Shown here one piece after another: positions 39,690 through 52,285 of a stretch of 64,000 bases of DNA. Numbering within the stretch: position 1 is the stretch's first letter; every line of letters starts with the position of its first letter. Below the pieces are notes generated by a model. It was not told where the DNA came from, made no database searches, and saw only the letters and a program-made list of their open reading frames with translations. The translations under genes and the position numbers were made by a program. This DNA comes from Epiperipatus broadwayi (Eukaryota > Onychophora > Udeonychophora > Euonychophora > Peripatidae): assembly GCA_028023455.1 (NCBI GenBank), contig JAQFVV010000353.1, forward strand, positions 62,001 through 126,000, written 5' to 3'.

Positions 39690-40500
39690 CACATAATTGA
39701 TGAAAGCTAATTATTTTTTAGTCTTAATGTGCTTAAAGATTGATTCATACTTGTGACTGGAAATGTAAAGAAAATTGTTAACATAATTAGCACATTTGGA
39801 AAAAGTTCATTATAATTATTATTTAATATATATTGCAATATGTCTTGTGTTACATCATTTTTTTTCAAGGTCAGTTCTCTTAATAAAACAATTTTCTTAA
39901 TTTAGTCTTTATTTATATCTTTAGTATAAAATTTTAGAAAATTTCTTGAGTCATTTTCTAATTAATTTTTCTCTAATGTTTTTATATCAGTGATTAATTT
40001 GAATTTTTTGGTCTCTTCTGTTTGCACAATAACAATATCAATAATGTTGAAAAAGTTACATCTAAATTCCTCTTCCAGTTTTTGTAATATATCATCTTCT
40101 ACTAATTTAGAAAATAATGTTGTTTTTTTCCTAATATGTTTCTCAGTTAAAGTTCTCTGAAATTTTCATGTTCCATGGTATCATTTTTGCTTCATCTAAA
40201 AACGTGTTAAATTTTAATCTTAAATTTTGGATTTTGTATTTCATTTTATTTACTAAATTAAAAGCCAAGTCAAGAATAATTGTGTTTGCTTTGACAATTT
40301 TGATAACAATACTAATAAACTTAAAATAAATTGATTTTTTGGTAATAAATCTAGTATTCTTTTAGCTTTAGAGACTATTGTGTTATCATTACTTGTATTA
40401 ATAAGTTCTTCCAAGACATTTTTACAGCTGAGTGCTTTCATTGAATCTATATTGTTTTTCCAATGTGTATTACATAATGGTTTAATATATTAGTTAAATG
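39690..40500 (-). pseudogene. hAT-superfamily transposase remnant, C-terminal dimerisation region
   Basis: Read on the minus strand from about 40500: MKALSCKNVLEELINTSNDNTIVSKAKRILDLL, then broken frames with VEDDILQKLEEEFRCNFFNIIDIVIV and TDIKTLEKN. An open stretch follows that ends with TQDILQYILNN, ELFPNVLIMLTIFFTFPVTSM and NQSLSTLRLKN. The last block matches the conserved hAT dimerisation motif (P.(S/T)...ER.FS.L..IK). These features point to a zinc-finger/hAT-dimer type transposase or a domesticated-like relative. The N-terminal BED or TTF zinc finger is absent and frame breaks are frequent, so the copy is dead. Confidence 0.65.
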
Positions 40501-40990
40501 TTTTGATATAATTGTACATCTTTTCAATAAACAGTATAAATATTGCAATATTTTTAAAAAAAATTATAATACCCACTGCTGGAACTGGAAGAAGCATCAC
40601 AAATTACCAAATTAAAAGAAGATGATAAGCAAGGCACATAAATTGCATGACCTCTAAATTATTATTTTCTAATTATATGTCTTTATGTTTTCTTTTATAT
40701 TGTTACTATTATTGTATGTTTGTACCTACAATTTATAATATCTTAATCAAGATCACCTTTTTTAAAAGCTTATTTTCTAATCCTTTATCAGTCATATCAG
40801 TTACTTCAATAAATTCTTTTAGAGAAAGGCTTTAATCTTTATTATATGTACCTTGAATATTTATAATAGTCAAACTATGTCTTTTTTTACTATAGAGATA
40901 CCTCTCAAACCTTCACACAAAATAGTGACTTCAAGATGATTCAGATTGGCCTATATAAGTAGGAATTTAGGTTAAAGATAAGATACCCAG
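40500..40990. other. AT-rich stretch with no recognised feature
   Basis: A 62-residue open frame at 40647-40835 shows no motif. Confidence 0.4.
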
Positions 40991-40996
40991 ACTTGT

Positions 40997-41127
40997 CTAA
41001 GAATGTTAATACCAATACAACAGTCTTTGATTCTAAAATTTTATTACATTAATAAAAAAAAGACTCATCTCTTTACTTCAATACTGTCTAATATTAAACA
41101 ATGTTGCATAGGTATTAATATTCTTAG
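40997..41127. repeat. Fold-back element
   Basis: 25-base arms: CTAAGAATGTTAATACC.. at 40997-41021 and ..GGTATTAATATTCTTAG at 41103-41127, with about two mismatches, around an ~80-base centre. Confidence 0.6.
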
Positions 41128-41180
41128 GCAAAGAAAAAAAGCCTAAACTTGAGTTAAATGTGGTTATTAAAATATATATA

Positions 41181-41367
41181 ATTACTAGTGTCAGTCTGAA
41201 GGCTGTAATGATGAAATTTTAATATTAATTAGTTGGTGGATTATTTCCATCATCAAATATTAAGAACTGAATGTTTTTAAAAATAAAGTTTAAAATTCTT
41301 CTAAAAATACTCCGTTTTTAATTAAGATGATGGAAATAATCCAATAAATAATTATTACTAGTGTCAG
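41181..41367. repeat. Inverted repeat inside a 14-bp direct repeat
   Basis: ATTACTAGTGTCAG occurs directly at 41181-41194 and 41354-41367. Inside, GGATTATTTCCATCAT (41238-41253) is exactly inverted at 41327-41342. This may be a small element and its duplicated flank. Confidence 0.5.
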
Positions 41368-42302
41368 ATATAAAATTGAATGTATAAGTATGTTGTTTTC
41401 ATATTTGAATCCAAAGACTATGATAAAACAAAATGTACAGATAAGTCAAGAATAGACATTAAAGTACACTACCATCTAGTAAGTATTGGTAACATAAGCA
41501 AATTACACAAGTAGAGAAAAAATGTTTTTATTAATATATTAATCATTGAAAGTCAATTATAGTCATGACATTAAGTGTCTAACTAAGCTACCAATAGATG
41601 ACTTTAGAGTAGAGAGAGAGAGAGAGTCTAGAGAGAAAGAATCTTATTAATATAATAAACTATGAGAGATTATATTGCATTGAAATTCCTAACATAATTT
41701 CTATTATCAACCTAAATATTTTTTTTAAAATTGCAAATTCATTTTGAAGATATATTCTCATACTTATTGTAGAAAATAATATTTGCAATGTTTTGGAATA
41801 TTTAAATAATTAAGTTTTGAATTGTTATTTATTGAACGGTTGTACTATTTATATATCTTAAGCTTCTAAAATGAAAAAAAAAAGAAAGAATTCAAACTTA
41901 TATATACGCATAATAAGAAATCTACAAATTTTATTCCACGAAAATAAATTTTACATATTATAACAAAAAAAAAGTATCTTTACAAAAGCAGATTATTCTA
42001 TTGTTTAATTGTAAAGAGAGACTAAAATTTAGCATACATTTTGTATTTACATTTATTTGAATTTATCAATTAAATGCCACATTTCTTTTTTCAAAAATTG
42101 TTAATTAATCCAATGTTTGATTCAATAAATGCCTTTATGCTTATTCAAGTCATGCTTATTTAGAAATTATGTTACATTTTGAACTTAGTATGATTCAAAA
42201 GATTTGAATAATTAATGAATTTCAATAAATAAAAGATATTCTAACAATAATATTTAATTCTAAGGCAGTATGTAATTTGCTTATACTAAATGTTTATTGT
42301 AT

Positions 42303-42380
42303 ATGTAATTAGAGGAATTTGAACTCAATTGCTTGAGATAGAGTGGAGAATGAATAGAGTTCAAATCCCTCTAATTACAT
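42303..42380. repeat. Short hairpin with 24-bp arms
   Basis: ATGTAATTAGAGGAATTTGA.. against ..TCAAATCCCTCTAATTACAT with one mismatch. The loop is 30 bases. The right arm includes GAGTTCAAATCCC, a B-box-like sequence. Confidence 0.6.
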
Positions 42381-42436
42381 AACAATAATATTGAAAAAAA
42401 TATGTATTTTTTTATTTTCTTTTAAGAATTTCAACA

Positions 42437-42744
42437 ATAAACAGTGAGGATTGCCAATTCCTCAACAAGCTTTATAATAAATACTTAGCCAGAGAAAACA
42501 TTTAAAATATCTCTGTCAGGACCTCCCCCCCCCCAAACCCCTGACCATGGTTTCGTGCTTTGGCACTCCTCAGAGAGGTGCCAGGGTAGGTTCAGACACT
42601 AGATATATCCTGACACCTCTCTGAGGCATGAAACTATGGTCAGGGCTTGGGGGGGGGGTCCTGATAGGGATCTTTTAAATGCTTTCTCTAGCTAAGCATT
42701 TATTATAAAGCTTGTTGAGGAATTGACAATCCTCACTGTTTATA
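42437..42744. mobile_element. ~308-bp fold-back element with internal C/G homopolymer pair
   Basis: Ends pair: ATAAACAGTGAGGATTG and CAATCCTCACTGTTTAT. The pairing continues through CTCAACAAGCTTTATAATAAAT, past GGACC(T)C10 on the left against G10(T)CCTG on the right, into CCTGACCATGGTTTCGTGC and the CTCAGAGAGGTG centre. Almost the whole element is one imperfect hairpin. No coding capacity. Confidence 0.75.
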
Positions 42745-43262
42745 ACTTACAAGCTTAAGAGAATAGAGACATGTGATCTATGACTCTTATTTTGACAATT
42801 TCAACAATATTTGTAAACATTCAGACTTTCACAGAAGATTTATTAAAACATATAAATATGTAATAAAATGTCTTTAATTCAAAGACTGACGAACAGGAAA
42901 AGTTTATATTAAGTAGTAATTTAAACTACTTTTTAATTTGGAATCAAAAAAGCACTTTTGAAAATATTAAATTAAAAAAAAACAATAATATTTGTCTTTT
43001 TTTATTTGTAATAAATATTTTTGATATTTTCTTTATTCCAATTGTGTATATATAATCTACATTTATATAAATATACAAATAAATATGTGCACATTTATAA
43101 AAATGTGTATATTTGAGACATATTGTATCATGGCTTAGAATGCAATGGATGAGTAATCATTGTAATGTGTACATATATATTTAATGTTTATAAAGGAAAA
43201 GAAAAATGATTACAGATAAAAGTTATTTATATAAATATTATTATTTATATAAGACTAACCTT

Positions 43263-43375
43263 AGCACATGCACCTTATGTGCTTAATTTTATTACAAGAG
43301 AAACCTCTACAAATCTTAACACAAGATTCGACTTTATTTCTTCAACCTATTTTTCTAATTATATAGGCAAATCCA
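43263..43375. repeat. Inverted partial copy of the 43.5-kb element
   Basis: GCTTAATTTTATTACAAGAG, AACCTCTACAAATCTTAA and CTTCAACCTATTTTTCTAATTATATA are each found inverted in 43566-43696. The copy lacks the terminal arms seen there. Confidence 0.6.
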
Positions 43376-43528
43376 GAGCATTTTGATTTGGGAATGTGAA
43401 GCTAATAAATTCTTCACTGAATAAGTCCACTATTTCTGTTACACATTAACATGCGCAAAATCTTTCGATTTACAACGAGTTAATATTCAGATCTTAAATT
43501 TAGAAATATTTTGAATCAATTTAAAGTT

Positions 43529-43739
43529 GTAAATATTAATACTTGTTAAGCACAATGCCAGCATGTAATATTTATATAATTAGAAAAATAAGTTGAAGAT
43601 AAGAGACCGTTCTTATCTTCATAAAGTTGAATCTTGCATTAAGATTTGTAGAGGTCTCTTTTGTAATAAAATTAAGCACACAAGGTGCACATAGTATATA
43701 TTACATGCTGACATGGCACTTAACAGTATTAATATTTAT
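43529..43739. mobile_element. MITE-like element with ~45-bp terminal inverted repeats
   Basis: Left arm AATATTAATACTTGTTAAGC...GCATGTAATAT (43529-43570). Right arm ATATTACATGC...GGCACTTAACAGTATTAATATT (43699-43737). The internal part carries a small palindromic insertion (GAAGATAAGA...TCTTATCTTC, about 43594-43620) that is absent from the inverted partial copy at 43.3 kb. Confidence 0.6.
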
Positions 43740-45484
43740 AAATGTTATTATAAATCCTAAAATGTCTTAAATATCAATCAATTAAGTATTAATATTTTAT
43801 ACTTTGCAATAAATTATTTAAAGTTAAATAAAAAGTTCTTTCTGATATAAAGGCATTATTTGATTTATTTTGATTCTGACAAAAATCTAAATTTTTAACA
43901 AAACAATGAAAAAACAGAAACTGCTTCTTTATAGTTAAACAAATTCATTTTAAGGAAAATATAATTATAAACATAAATTCCAATTTATTTTATACTTAAA
44001 AAGATTTAATAGATATTTTTAACTGTATTAATATGAGGTTTTATGTATTATGTGGGGATTTGTTTGGAGACGATATTGATAACATTGATGTATTAAGTTT
44101 GAAAAATGTGAAAAATTCAGTACTTTTCAATATGCAGAAAAATAAAACTAATTTAGCCCAGCCACCATGTATTTGATCGATTTAGTCCTTTGTAATCTGG
44201 TTTTGAGAGTATTTGTGAGATTATTATAAATATTTTGGCATGTCAAAAAATTGACTTTCTTTGTAGTTTATTAATAATTCGTAATTATTTTATAACAATA
44301 ATTGTATAATAATTAATAAAAATCAAAAGTATATGTGATTACACTTTTATTTCATACATATGTTTTATATTTAAAATAGAAGTTAACAAATTATAGCATA
44401 TCAGTAACATAGAAAATCACAACCAGTATGATGACAGAGCCTTGTGAAAATAATCATTTTCTGAAAGATACTATGTTATGATCTTATAAAAAATTCTAAA
44501 AATTGCAAATACAATTTTAATTTTTCTAGTGGAATTTTATTCATTTATCAATTTATTTATTCCTTCATTCATGCATTCCCATTTTAGAAACAAATTTCAA
44601 ACAATAAAGATTTTATTGACTTTATGAAATAATTCACTTGCCTGCTTTCCTGCCCAAATTTATTGATAAAAAAGTTCTTTATTCCTATTATATAGTCTGT
44701 TTATTATTATTTTTCTATATTTTCAAAATTCAAATATGATTTTTTAGAGTTTGTTTGTAAACTTATATTTTTAACAAATCAAGTTTAATTTATTGATTTC
44801 TAATATAGAATAAAGATTTAATATTACAATTGAATTAAGAACATTACAAAAATTGTCACCAGATCTAACAATAGAAAATATCAGCCTCCTATAGGGTTAA
44901 TCAAGGAATTATTTTTCAACTTAATTATATTTTGATAAAGTTAAACAACAATCATTGTGTTATTGTTGTAATCTCAATCTTTTTGATTAAAAAATGCTTA
45001 ACTTTAACTCTCCTGCTTATCAATCTATACATTTTTAGTATATAATATAAATAATGTATTTCATTTTAACTAAAAAAGCTTGCAAAGTCAAAAAGGAAAT
45101 GGTCTCTAATTAAATAAATACTGATTGAGTTAAAGTCTCAGAGATATGTGCCATCATATATTCTTCTGGTGAACCATAACCTAGATAAATGTATAGTACT
45201 CACTTTTTGCTGAACATATTGTTAACCTGGTATAAAACATAATTATGAGTTGAAGGTTTTTAACATTTATATTGTCTGACTGGTTAACAGATAAATTTAT
45301 AAGGTAGTATATCAGTACATATATATGGAAACAAAGGTGGAAAAAATCAATTTTTAGAAAATTTATTAGTGTATATATATATATAAGAACTTGAGTTTAA
45401 AGTAAAAAAGAACCCAAGTTGTTATTTATTAATCAAAACAATGAGATGTAATATTTTATAATTTTAAGTATTTATATTAGCTTC
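43740..45484. other. AT-rich stretch with no recognised feature
   Basis: No protein similarity or repeat recognised. Confidence 0.5.
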
Positions 45485-46640
45485 ATCATTTTCACCCATT
45501 ATTAATCCACTTCAGGATATAAGTTTCTCCAAATGTAAATCAGTTTCTCTGATCTCTAGCCTCTCTTCTTCACATCAGTAGCCTTTTTTATTTTATTCAT
45601 ACATCTCACATTTGATCCCTTTCTAGACTTCTGCAATATCTTGGAATCCCATCTAAGACATCAACTGTCCATCTATTATCATCTCTTCTAGCATTGTTCC
45701 ATTTCAATCTTTTAATTTTTTGAGTTATGTCAGTGATTCCTGTTTATTTTTTCAACTATATATTTCACTTCTTTAAACTTTTTGTGTTATTCATAACATG
45801 TATTTCTTCATAATTTATTGAATATTCTGATGTCTTTGTATTGCTTTTCTGGTAATGTATCAATATCTCAGACCCATAAGTAATAATTCATAAAATACAT
45901 CTATTAAAACCTTTCTTTTTAAATATGTAGATATATTTCCTTTTAGTACTATGTTATTTCTATCAAAATCGCGTCAATCAAGCTTAATTCTCTAATTAAT
46001 TTCATCCATTATTTCTTTCATATAAATTAATAATTTGACTAAAGTATTGGTAGTTATTCACTTCTAATTCATGATTATCAATCTTTATTGAATTCTGAGA
46101 AAATCCATTGAACATTAGTTTAGTGTTTTAGTATTTATTTTTAATCCTATGTTCTGATATTTATTTCAACATGTTTTGATGCTCTGAAAAGTTATGTGCA
46201 AAAACAACTACATCATTTTCAAAATTTAAATTACTTAAATAATTACCATTTGTTTTTACTCTTTAGTTTCCCATTTTTAATCTTGAGAAAGTATTATTTT
46301 TTTTTATAAAACTACAGCAAAAAGTTTTAGAAAAAGAGAACAATCTTTTTGTACATATTTCTCAATGTTAATTTTTTTAGTGCCACCAAATAATCTAATT
46401 ACTGATATTGCATTTTGCTAAATAGCCTTCAGAATATAACAATAGTCTTGGGTGTATATTATGTTAATCCAAACTATTAGTCATTGTAGAAATCCTTATT
46501 AAATCAAATGAGTTTTCATAATCTACAAACCAAAACCATAATAGCAACTCCTATTCATTGATTTATTCTGCAATTTTTCTCAGTACTTGGATATCATATA
46601 TTAAGTAGAAAACATTTTTACATATATCTTGTTCCTTTGA
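45485..46640 (-). pseudogene. RTE-like LINE, degenerate RT and 3' end
   Basis: Minus-strand DNA aligns in order with both parts of the 27-kb RTE. At 46590-46440 it corresponds to the VDYEKAFDSI region and the KNIY..A segment. At 46330-46400 it corresponds to the RQG motif, eroded. At 46200-46260 it corresponds to the SHL.FADD region, at 46070-46160 to the LK.N..K..VMFN region, and at 45870-45900 to the TYGSETW region. At 45660-45720 it covers the KRLKW..ARR segment and at 45485-45560 the tail. No open frame survives, so this is the oldest of the RTE copies here. It lacks the inversion seen at 27 kb. Confidence 0.75.
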
Positions 46641-48020
46641 TTGAATTAAATCCAAATTTCACTGCAGATGAATTGTAATTATCTTGGTGAAAATGTTACA
46701 CAGAATGAAAAAAAGATTGGTAAGTCTAAAATTTATAATATTTATAAATATACATTTAGAAATAAAACTTGCCTAAATTTGACCCTGTTAAATAATATAT
46801 ATATATATTGCAAATACTTTAATTACATTCAGACTTTATTAATTTTAGAATAAATAATCATTCAATACCAGTTGTCACATCTTTAAATAAATGTAAATAT
46901 TTAACAAGCTTTGTATTTAGAAAATTATATTGCATGTTAAGAATTTAAATTTAACATCAAAATATTTTCACGTTTTTTAGTTTATATGAGCTATTTATAT
47001 TTTTATATATAAAACAAAGAAAAAAATCGTTTACAAACAAACTTTTTAAAAATAATGTCCAATTTCCAGACTTACTGCTATTGTTTGGCTTTATAGAGTC
47101 ATAACATTATTCCAACTTAATAATTTAATCAACAATTAAATGGAATAATGCACATTAATTTTTTTTTAAAAAAAAAGAATAAAAGAATTATTAAAATAAT
47201 AAGTAAAATTATAATTAGGTATTTTTGAAAACATTTTATCAATAATTTTTTTGATTTAAAATTACTTATGTTTAAGAAAAGCTTATTATTAAAAGGGCTT
47301 CAACTAAAAAGTTAATCATTATTAAATAATTGTATGATATATTATCAAAAAATAGGCACTTGATGTATTTCCTTATTAAATATTTGGAATTAATTAAAAT
47401 ACATTAATTAACATCATCACCATACATGATGATAATGATGATGAAGATAATAATAATAATATATATGTATAACAACTCTATTTTCTTTGTTATCTGATTG
47501 GTGAATGTATGTTTGTTTATAAGGTTGTCTTGAGATATGTCTCTATAATGCTGTCAAATTCACAATTAAAAAATATATAAAAAAAATTAAAATTTGTTTT
47601 TATAAATAATAACTATATCTTATTAAACCATAGTTTATATTACAAGTATTTTATATGAATGAAGTAATTCTGCCATTAATAACTGTATTTTTTTTTTTGC
47701 AAACCAGTTATCCATAATGCTATCAAATTCACATATCAAATATAACAAATATATTTAAAATTTTAATTTAGCATTATTAAATTATTAATATCTTGCCAGC
47801 TACATTTCTGAATCTGGGTTTCCAAACATATCTTTTTTCAATTTTTCAATTGTGAATTTCTTACATTTACTTATATGTCAAATTCACAAGGAAATAATCA
47901 GATTACAAAACAATCACTAAAATTAAATGTTTTATATATATATATAGAGAGAGAGAGGGAGGGAGATTTTGAATAAGTATAAACCATTAATAACCATAAT
48001 ACAAAAATGAACAAGTATCT
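46641..48020. other. AT-rich stretch with no recognised gene
   Basis: ATGCTNTCAAATTCACA recurs at about 47549 and 47719, hinting at a weak diverged duplication. A 61-residue frame at 46668-46853 has no motif. Confidence 0.4.
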
Positions 48021-48027
48021 TTATCAC

Positions 48028-48306
48028 ATTTTATTTATATAATAATAAAATCTTTTGTTTAATTTACATTGAATCTTAAAAAAATGTTTAAGAAACCAAT
48101 TAAAAAAACCATGGCCTTTCCAAAGGCCAGAAATGAAGGCCTTTCAATCCAGCTAGGAAATAATTATGTCAATAATAAGCTGTAAAAATAAACAACCAAG
48201 TACAATTATTTATATAATATTAAAATATTTTGTTTAATTTATATTAAATCATAAAGAAAATTTGTTAAAGCAACCAATTAAAAAAAACATTGCCTTTATA
48301 GGCCAG
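48028..48306. repeat. Diverged direct duplication, ~105-bp unit, ~178-bp spacing
   Basis: TTTATATAATA.TAAAAT.TTTTGTTTAATTTA.ATT.AATC, ACCAATTAAAAAAA and GCCTTT..AGGCCAG occur in both 48028-48131 and 48205-48306. Confidence 0.6.
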
Positions 48307-48309
48307 GTA

Positions 48310-48995
48310 CATATTATATGCTAAATAAAAATAATAGCATTCAAAGATTTTGCAGCAAAAATTATTAAAATTCACAATTATTTTTGTATTGAATTTCTTA
48401 TCTGTGATGTCTTTGAAAATTATAAAACTGAATTAGTATATTCACTATTTACAAACACCTTCATACCAATTTTTGCAAGTCACAATTTTTTATGAAGGCT
48501 CCTCCTGGACTTTTTTATCATGTAAAAAGTTGTGATTAAGTAAGAATTTAATTGATGAAAACATGACTTTAATATGTTTTTGCAATGTATTTTTTTTAAA
48601 CAAATGCTAAATCAACTTGACTTTATTTTATTTATAAATTTTAATTTCAAATTTTTATCTTTGTAAACAGGACCTGAGTAATTTTCAGAAATTGAAAAGA
48701 TCATGGCAAATGAAGAGATATTTTTATTGGTTTGTTGTCAGTAAAAAAAGTTTTTGAATTCTAGACACTCCCAAAATATTTTAGCTTACTTGTGTTGGTA
48801 GTTTCTCATTAATAGATGATTTTTAAAGTACTCAAAAATATCGTTGTCTTTTGCTTCTTTATTTATACAGCATTTTATTATTAATAGCAGAAGCTTTACT
48901 TTTTCTAACAGATCATAAGATAATAGAGCTTATTCAGAGTTATACTTGTTATCATTGTTAATAATTTTTAATAAGAAACAAAAATTTAAATTTAA
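48310..48995. other. AT-rich stretch with no recognised feature
   Basis: No protein similarity or repeat recognised. Confidence 0.5.
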
Positions 48996-49001
48996 ACCAT
49001 T

Positions 49002-49147
49002 AAACATCACATGATCACCATTTCTCATGTTTACACAAGCTGTTTACACAGAGGCTAAATTCTCCTTACAGTAGCGCCACCTTCTTGCATCCAGTGATTG
49101 TTCTGGCTTGTACTGTGATGCAAGTGTATGGAGAGTTTCGCCTCTAT
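49002..49147. mobile_element. Palindromic MITE family P1, copy 3 (short)
   Basis: GAGGCTAAATTCTCCTTACAG at the left pairs with TGGAGAGTTTCGCCTC at the right. The middle is reduced to about 50 bases (TGCATCCAGTGATTGTTCTGGC). The flank AAACATCACATGATCACCAT (49002-49021) is also present next to copy 4. Confidence 0.75.
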
Positions 49148-49149
49148 GA

Positions 49150-50160
49150 AAATTTAAATTGTTTGTATGCATTTTAGTACATTAAGATTTTTCAATATTC
49201 GTTTACTTTAGTATATAAAATATAGTGATTGTGTGATTACTTTTTTGAAAAATTTTCAGTATATAGAGTATCATTATTATCTTTTTTTTTCCTAGTAAAT
49301 TATTGGTCAACTTAATTTTTTTTATACATAACATTCGCATTTTTCATATATTTGCTTACGAATTAATTTTTCTTTTTGTGCATCAACAGTTTTAATGTTT
49401 TCTTTAATATCAATAAATAATATAATTCTGTTAACAATGCATTATTAAATTTCAGTGCTTTTGCTGATAATTAATTTGTAAGAGATCTGAAATACATTAA
49501 TGTCATTTAAATTCTGTGTAAAGAATGAAAACAGTATTTAAACCACTATAAAACAAAAAAAAAGATGTCTTCAATAATACTTCTTAAACAAATTTATGAG
49601 AAAAGTGATAAAAATGTTTGTAGTTATTCTAAACATCCATTTACCAATCAACAATGAGATTGTCTATGAGCCAAGTATTAAAATAGAAATTCTCATATTG
49701 TTAAGGAATATATGAAAATTAAATTGAAACCTTTAATTACTGATATAACAAATGAATGCAGTGGATCAACATATATTATGAGTGCAGCACAGAATATGTA
49801 GCACTAATAATAAAAGGTGTTTGATAATATTACTTTAACTTCAATGTTAAATCTGATTGGGGCAAAATACAACTACGAACTTAAAAATCTGCTCATATGT
49901 GTGTCCTTACATATACTTTAAAATCCCTATTCAACCACACTTTCTTAAAACATATGAATAAAGGTATCTGAAGAAACAATTGGCCAAGCTTAAAACCTTT
50001 AACAAATGCCTTCAATATTTATCAATATTTATTAATATTAAATTACTAAAATTTGAACTGCAAGAGCCAAAATTTTGCATACGTACATTTAATAACAATT
50101 ATTACTAATCATTTATTAAGTTATGTTTCAAAGCAATATTTATTAAGTTACTATATCAAA
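49150..50160. other. AT-rich stretch with no recognised feature
   Basis: No protein similarity or repeat recognised. Confidence 0.5.
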
Positions 50161-50164
50161 TCTT

Positions 50165-50625
50165 ATAGGCCCAAATGTGAAGGGATCACTTTCTGTCACC
50201 TGCAGCAGTGGGCTAAAGAGATTACAATGGTACACTGATATTATACAAATGGGCAGTAGCTCAAAGCAGTGTACCCACCTTACACAATCAATTAGATTTT
50301 ACTGGTATATTAACTTGGATCAAAGGACAGTCAATCAATGGGATGCTTCTGTCCCTTCGAGGCAAAATCTATATGGGAGAAGCAACTCTCAACCTGACTG
50401 GCAGGTCTCCGAACTGCTCCCCTCAGACCCCATCCATGCCCAGACCAGCTAGAACTCCACTTAGCAAGAACCCAGACCCACTCCTTTGACAAGGTTAATT
50501 CACATCACCCCCCCCCCCAGTGGATTAGGTTTATCTAGTGGGTGTTCCATTGGTTTAGCCGATCCTGAACACTAACTGAATCAGAGAGGGCTGGGAGAAC
50601 CGTGCCTGGTCATATATTACTTTTA
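50165..50625. repeat. GC-rich orphan block, probable interspersed repeat fragment
   Basis: About 460 bases at roughly 45-50% G+C inside ~25% G+C surroundings, with a C(12) run at 50506-50518. A 91-residue plus-strand frame (50177-50452) runs through it but shows no motif, and the region behind it is not open. Sharp composition edges suggest an inserted repeat or transferred sequence. I cannot name the family. It could also contain a host exon. Confidence 0.4.
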
Positions 50626-51227
50626 GCTCACAATTATGTTTGAATTTTACATCTGAACTAAGAATGATATAATAATATTTAACATAACAATTGGTTTTTA
50701 ATTTTTAGAAATGCATAAGTGCAAAAAATTTGGCACTTGAAGATCATATTAACGTAAGTATATATTTATATAATTTTTTTGTAAAATCGTTTAAATAAAT
50801 AATGTTTAATATATTTTTGAACCCATTTTAGTTTAGCATTATTCCTTTTTTCTTTTCACTTTTTTACATTAATGTACTTTATTTTTTTAAAAAATATAGT
50901 TTTAGTTTTAAGCCACGTGTTGTATGCAGTTCAATTCAAGTGCATTTATTTTTATTATTTGTGACAACTTTAATCAAATTCATATAACTAAAATAATCTT
51001 AGTTTATACAAGCCTTTCTAATTATAAGATATATATTTTTTATACATTTAATTAGTTTTTTAAAAGTTAAAATTTAATTATTAGTTTAAAAAAAAAGATA
51101 AAGATTATTAATACAATCATTAATATTTAATCATTAATTTTAAAAAATACAAAAAAATATATTCATTATTATTATTTAAAAATTTATATAAACATGTATA
51201 TATTTTCTAAATAAATTTTCTGATATT

Positions 51228-51435
51228 GCTAGAAGAGATGATGATATATAGATAGATGAAATCTTAAACTGGATTCTAAGAGATTGTAAAAGACCCAGAA
51301 AGCGACCACATGTGAAATGGATGAATGAAATAAGAAACTGTGCTGGGATGATGTGGAAAAGAGAGGCTACAATTCATAGAAACTATATTAAATAGGGAGA
51401 GATTTTTATCCTGCAGTAAATTGATAAATGATTGA
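51228..51435 (+). pseudogene. RTE-like LINE, 3' terminal fragment
   Basis: Plus-strand DNA reads DIARRDDD, EILNWILRDCKRPRKRPHVKWMNEIRNCAGMMWKRE and ends at ATCCTGCAGTAAATTGATAA. This is the same C-terminal block order as 27.9-28.14 kb (HIARRDDN, EILNWIPRDCKRPRKMPHMRWMDEIRKCAGTM). It is strongly 5'-truncated, as is usual for LINE copies, and relatively well preserved. Confidence 0.85.
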
Positions 51436-51439
51436 AAAT

Positions 51440-52285
51440 GACGTTTATTTTATGGGAATGTTTCTTGAATTTGTGAACATTTCCCATTAATTTTTCTTCT
51501 TAATGGTCCAACAACAATAATCATAAGTCTGCAATACTCTCAATGAATAACTTCCATAATCTCAATAACATAAGTAAGCAAGATGCATACTAACAATACT
51601 ATCCTTAATATTTACATCTTTTTTTTACATTTATCAAAAGTGAGAATATATACAAAGATAGATTTTTTAAAATAAACCTTTGATTAGATACATGTACAAA
51701 CACTTCACTAAGTGTTATATTACTGTTGTTTATATATATATTCATTGAAAGTAGTTCAGACTTAAACAATGACAATATCAATACAATCTTAATCTGTTCC
51801 CTTAGAAATCTTTTAACAAAATCCACTATCATTTATGATCTAATGTGTTTACATAGACTCTGACTTAACCATAGAGAATGAAATTATTAATACAAATAAA
51901 ATCATAAACAGGCAAATATAATCTGTTCTAAAAACGGACTAATAAATAATCAATTATAACTTTCAAACTGCATTCCAACAATTTATAACTTAAATAATAA
52001 AGCTAATAATATTCAAAGCTAGATAGGTTTATAAATGTAAATTCATTGAAAGCATTTGATTTTATATTTATTGTTAAAAATATTGTTTTTATTCTCACTC
52101 GAACTATTGTATTAGAATTTAAAGATATATATATAGTGTTTGATTCCTTGTTTATCTAAAGATTATCACATTTTGATTAAGTATAATTTAGATTTGTGCG
52201 AGTTTTTTATATAAAAAAAACCTTTATTATTATTGTCCATATTATTACATTGTGTTTTCTTAGTAAATAAAATAAACAAATACTT
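51440..52285. other. AT-rich stretch with no recognised feature
   Basis: A 75-residue minus-strand frame at 51832-51605 has no motif. Confidence 0.45.
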
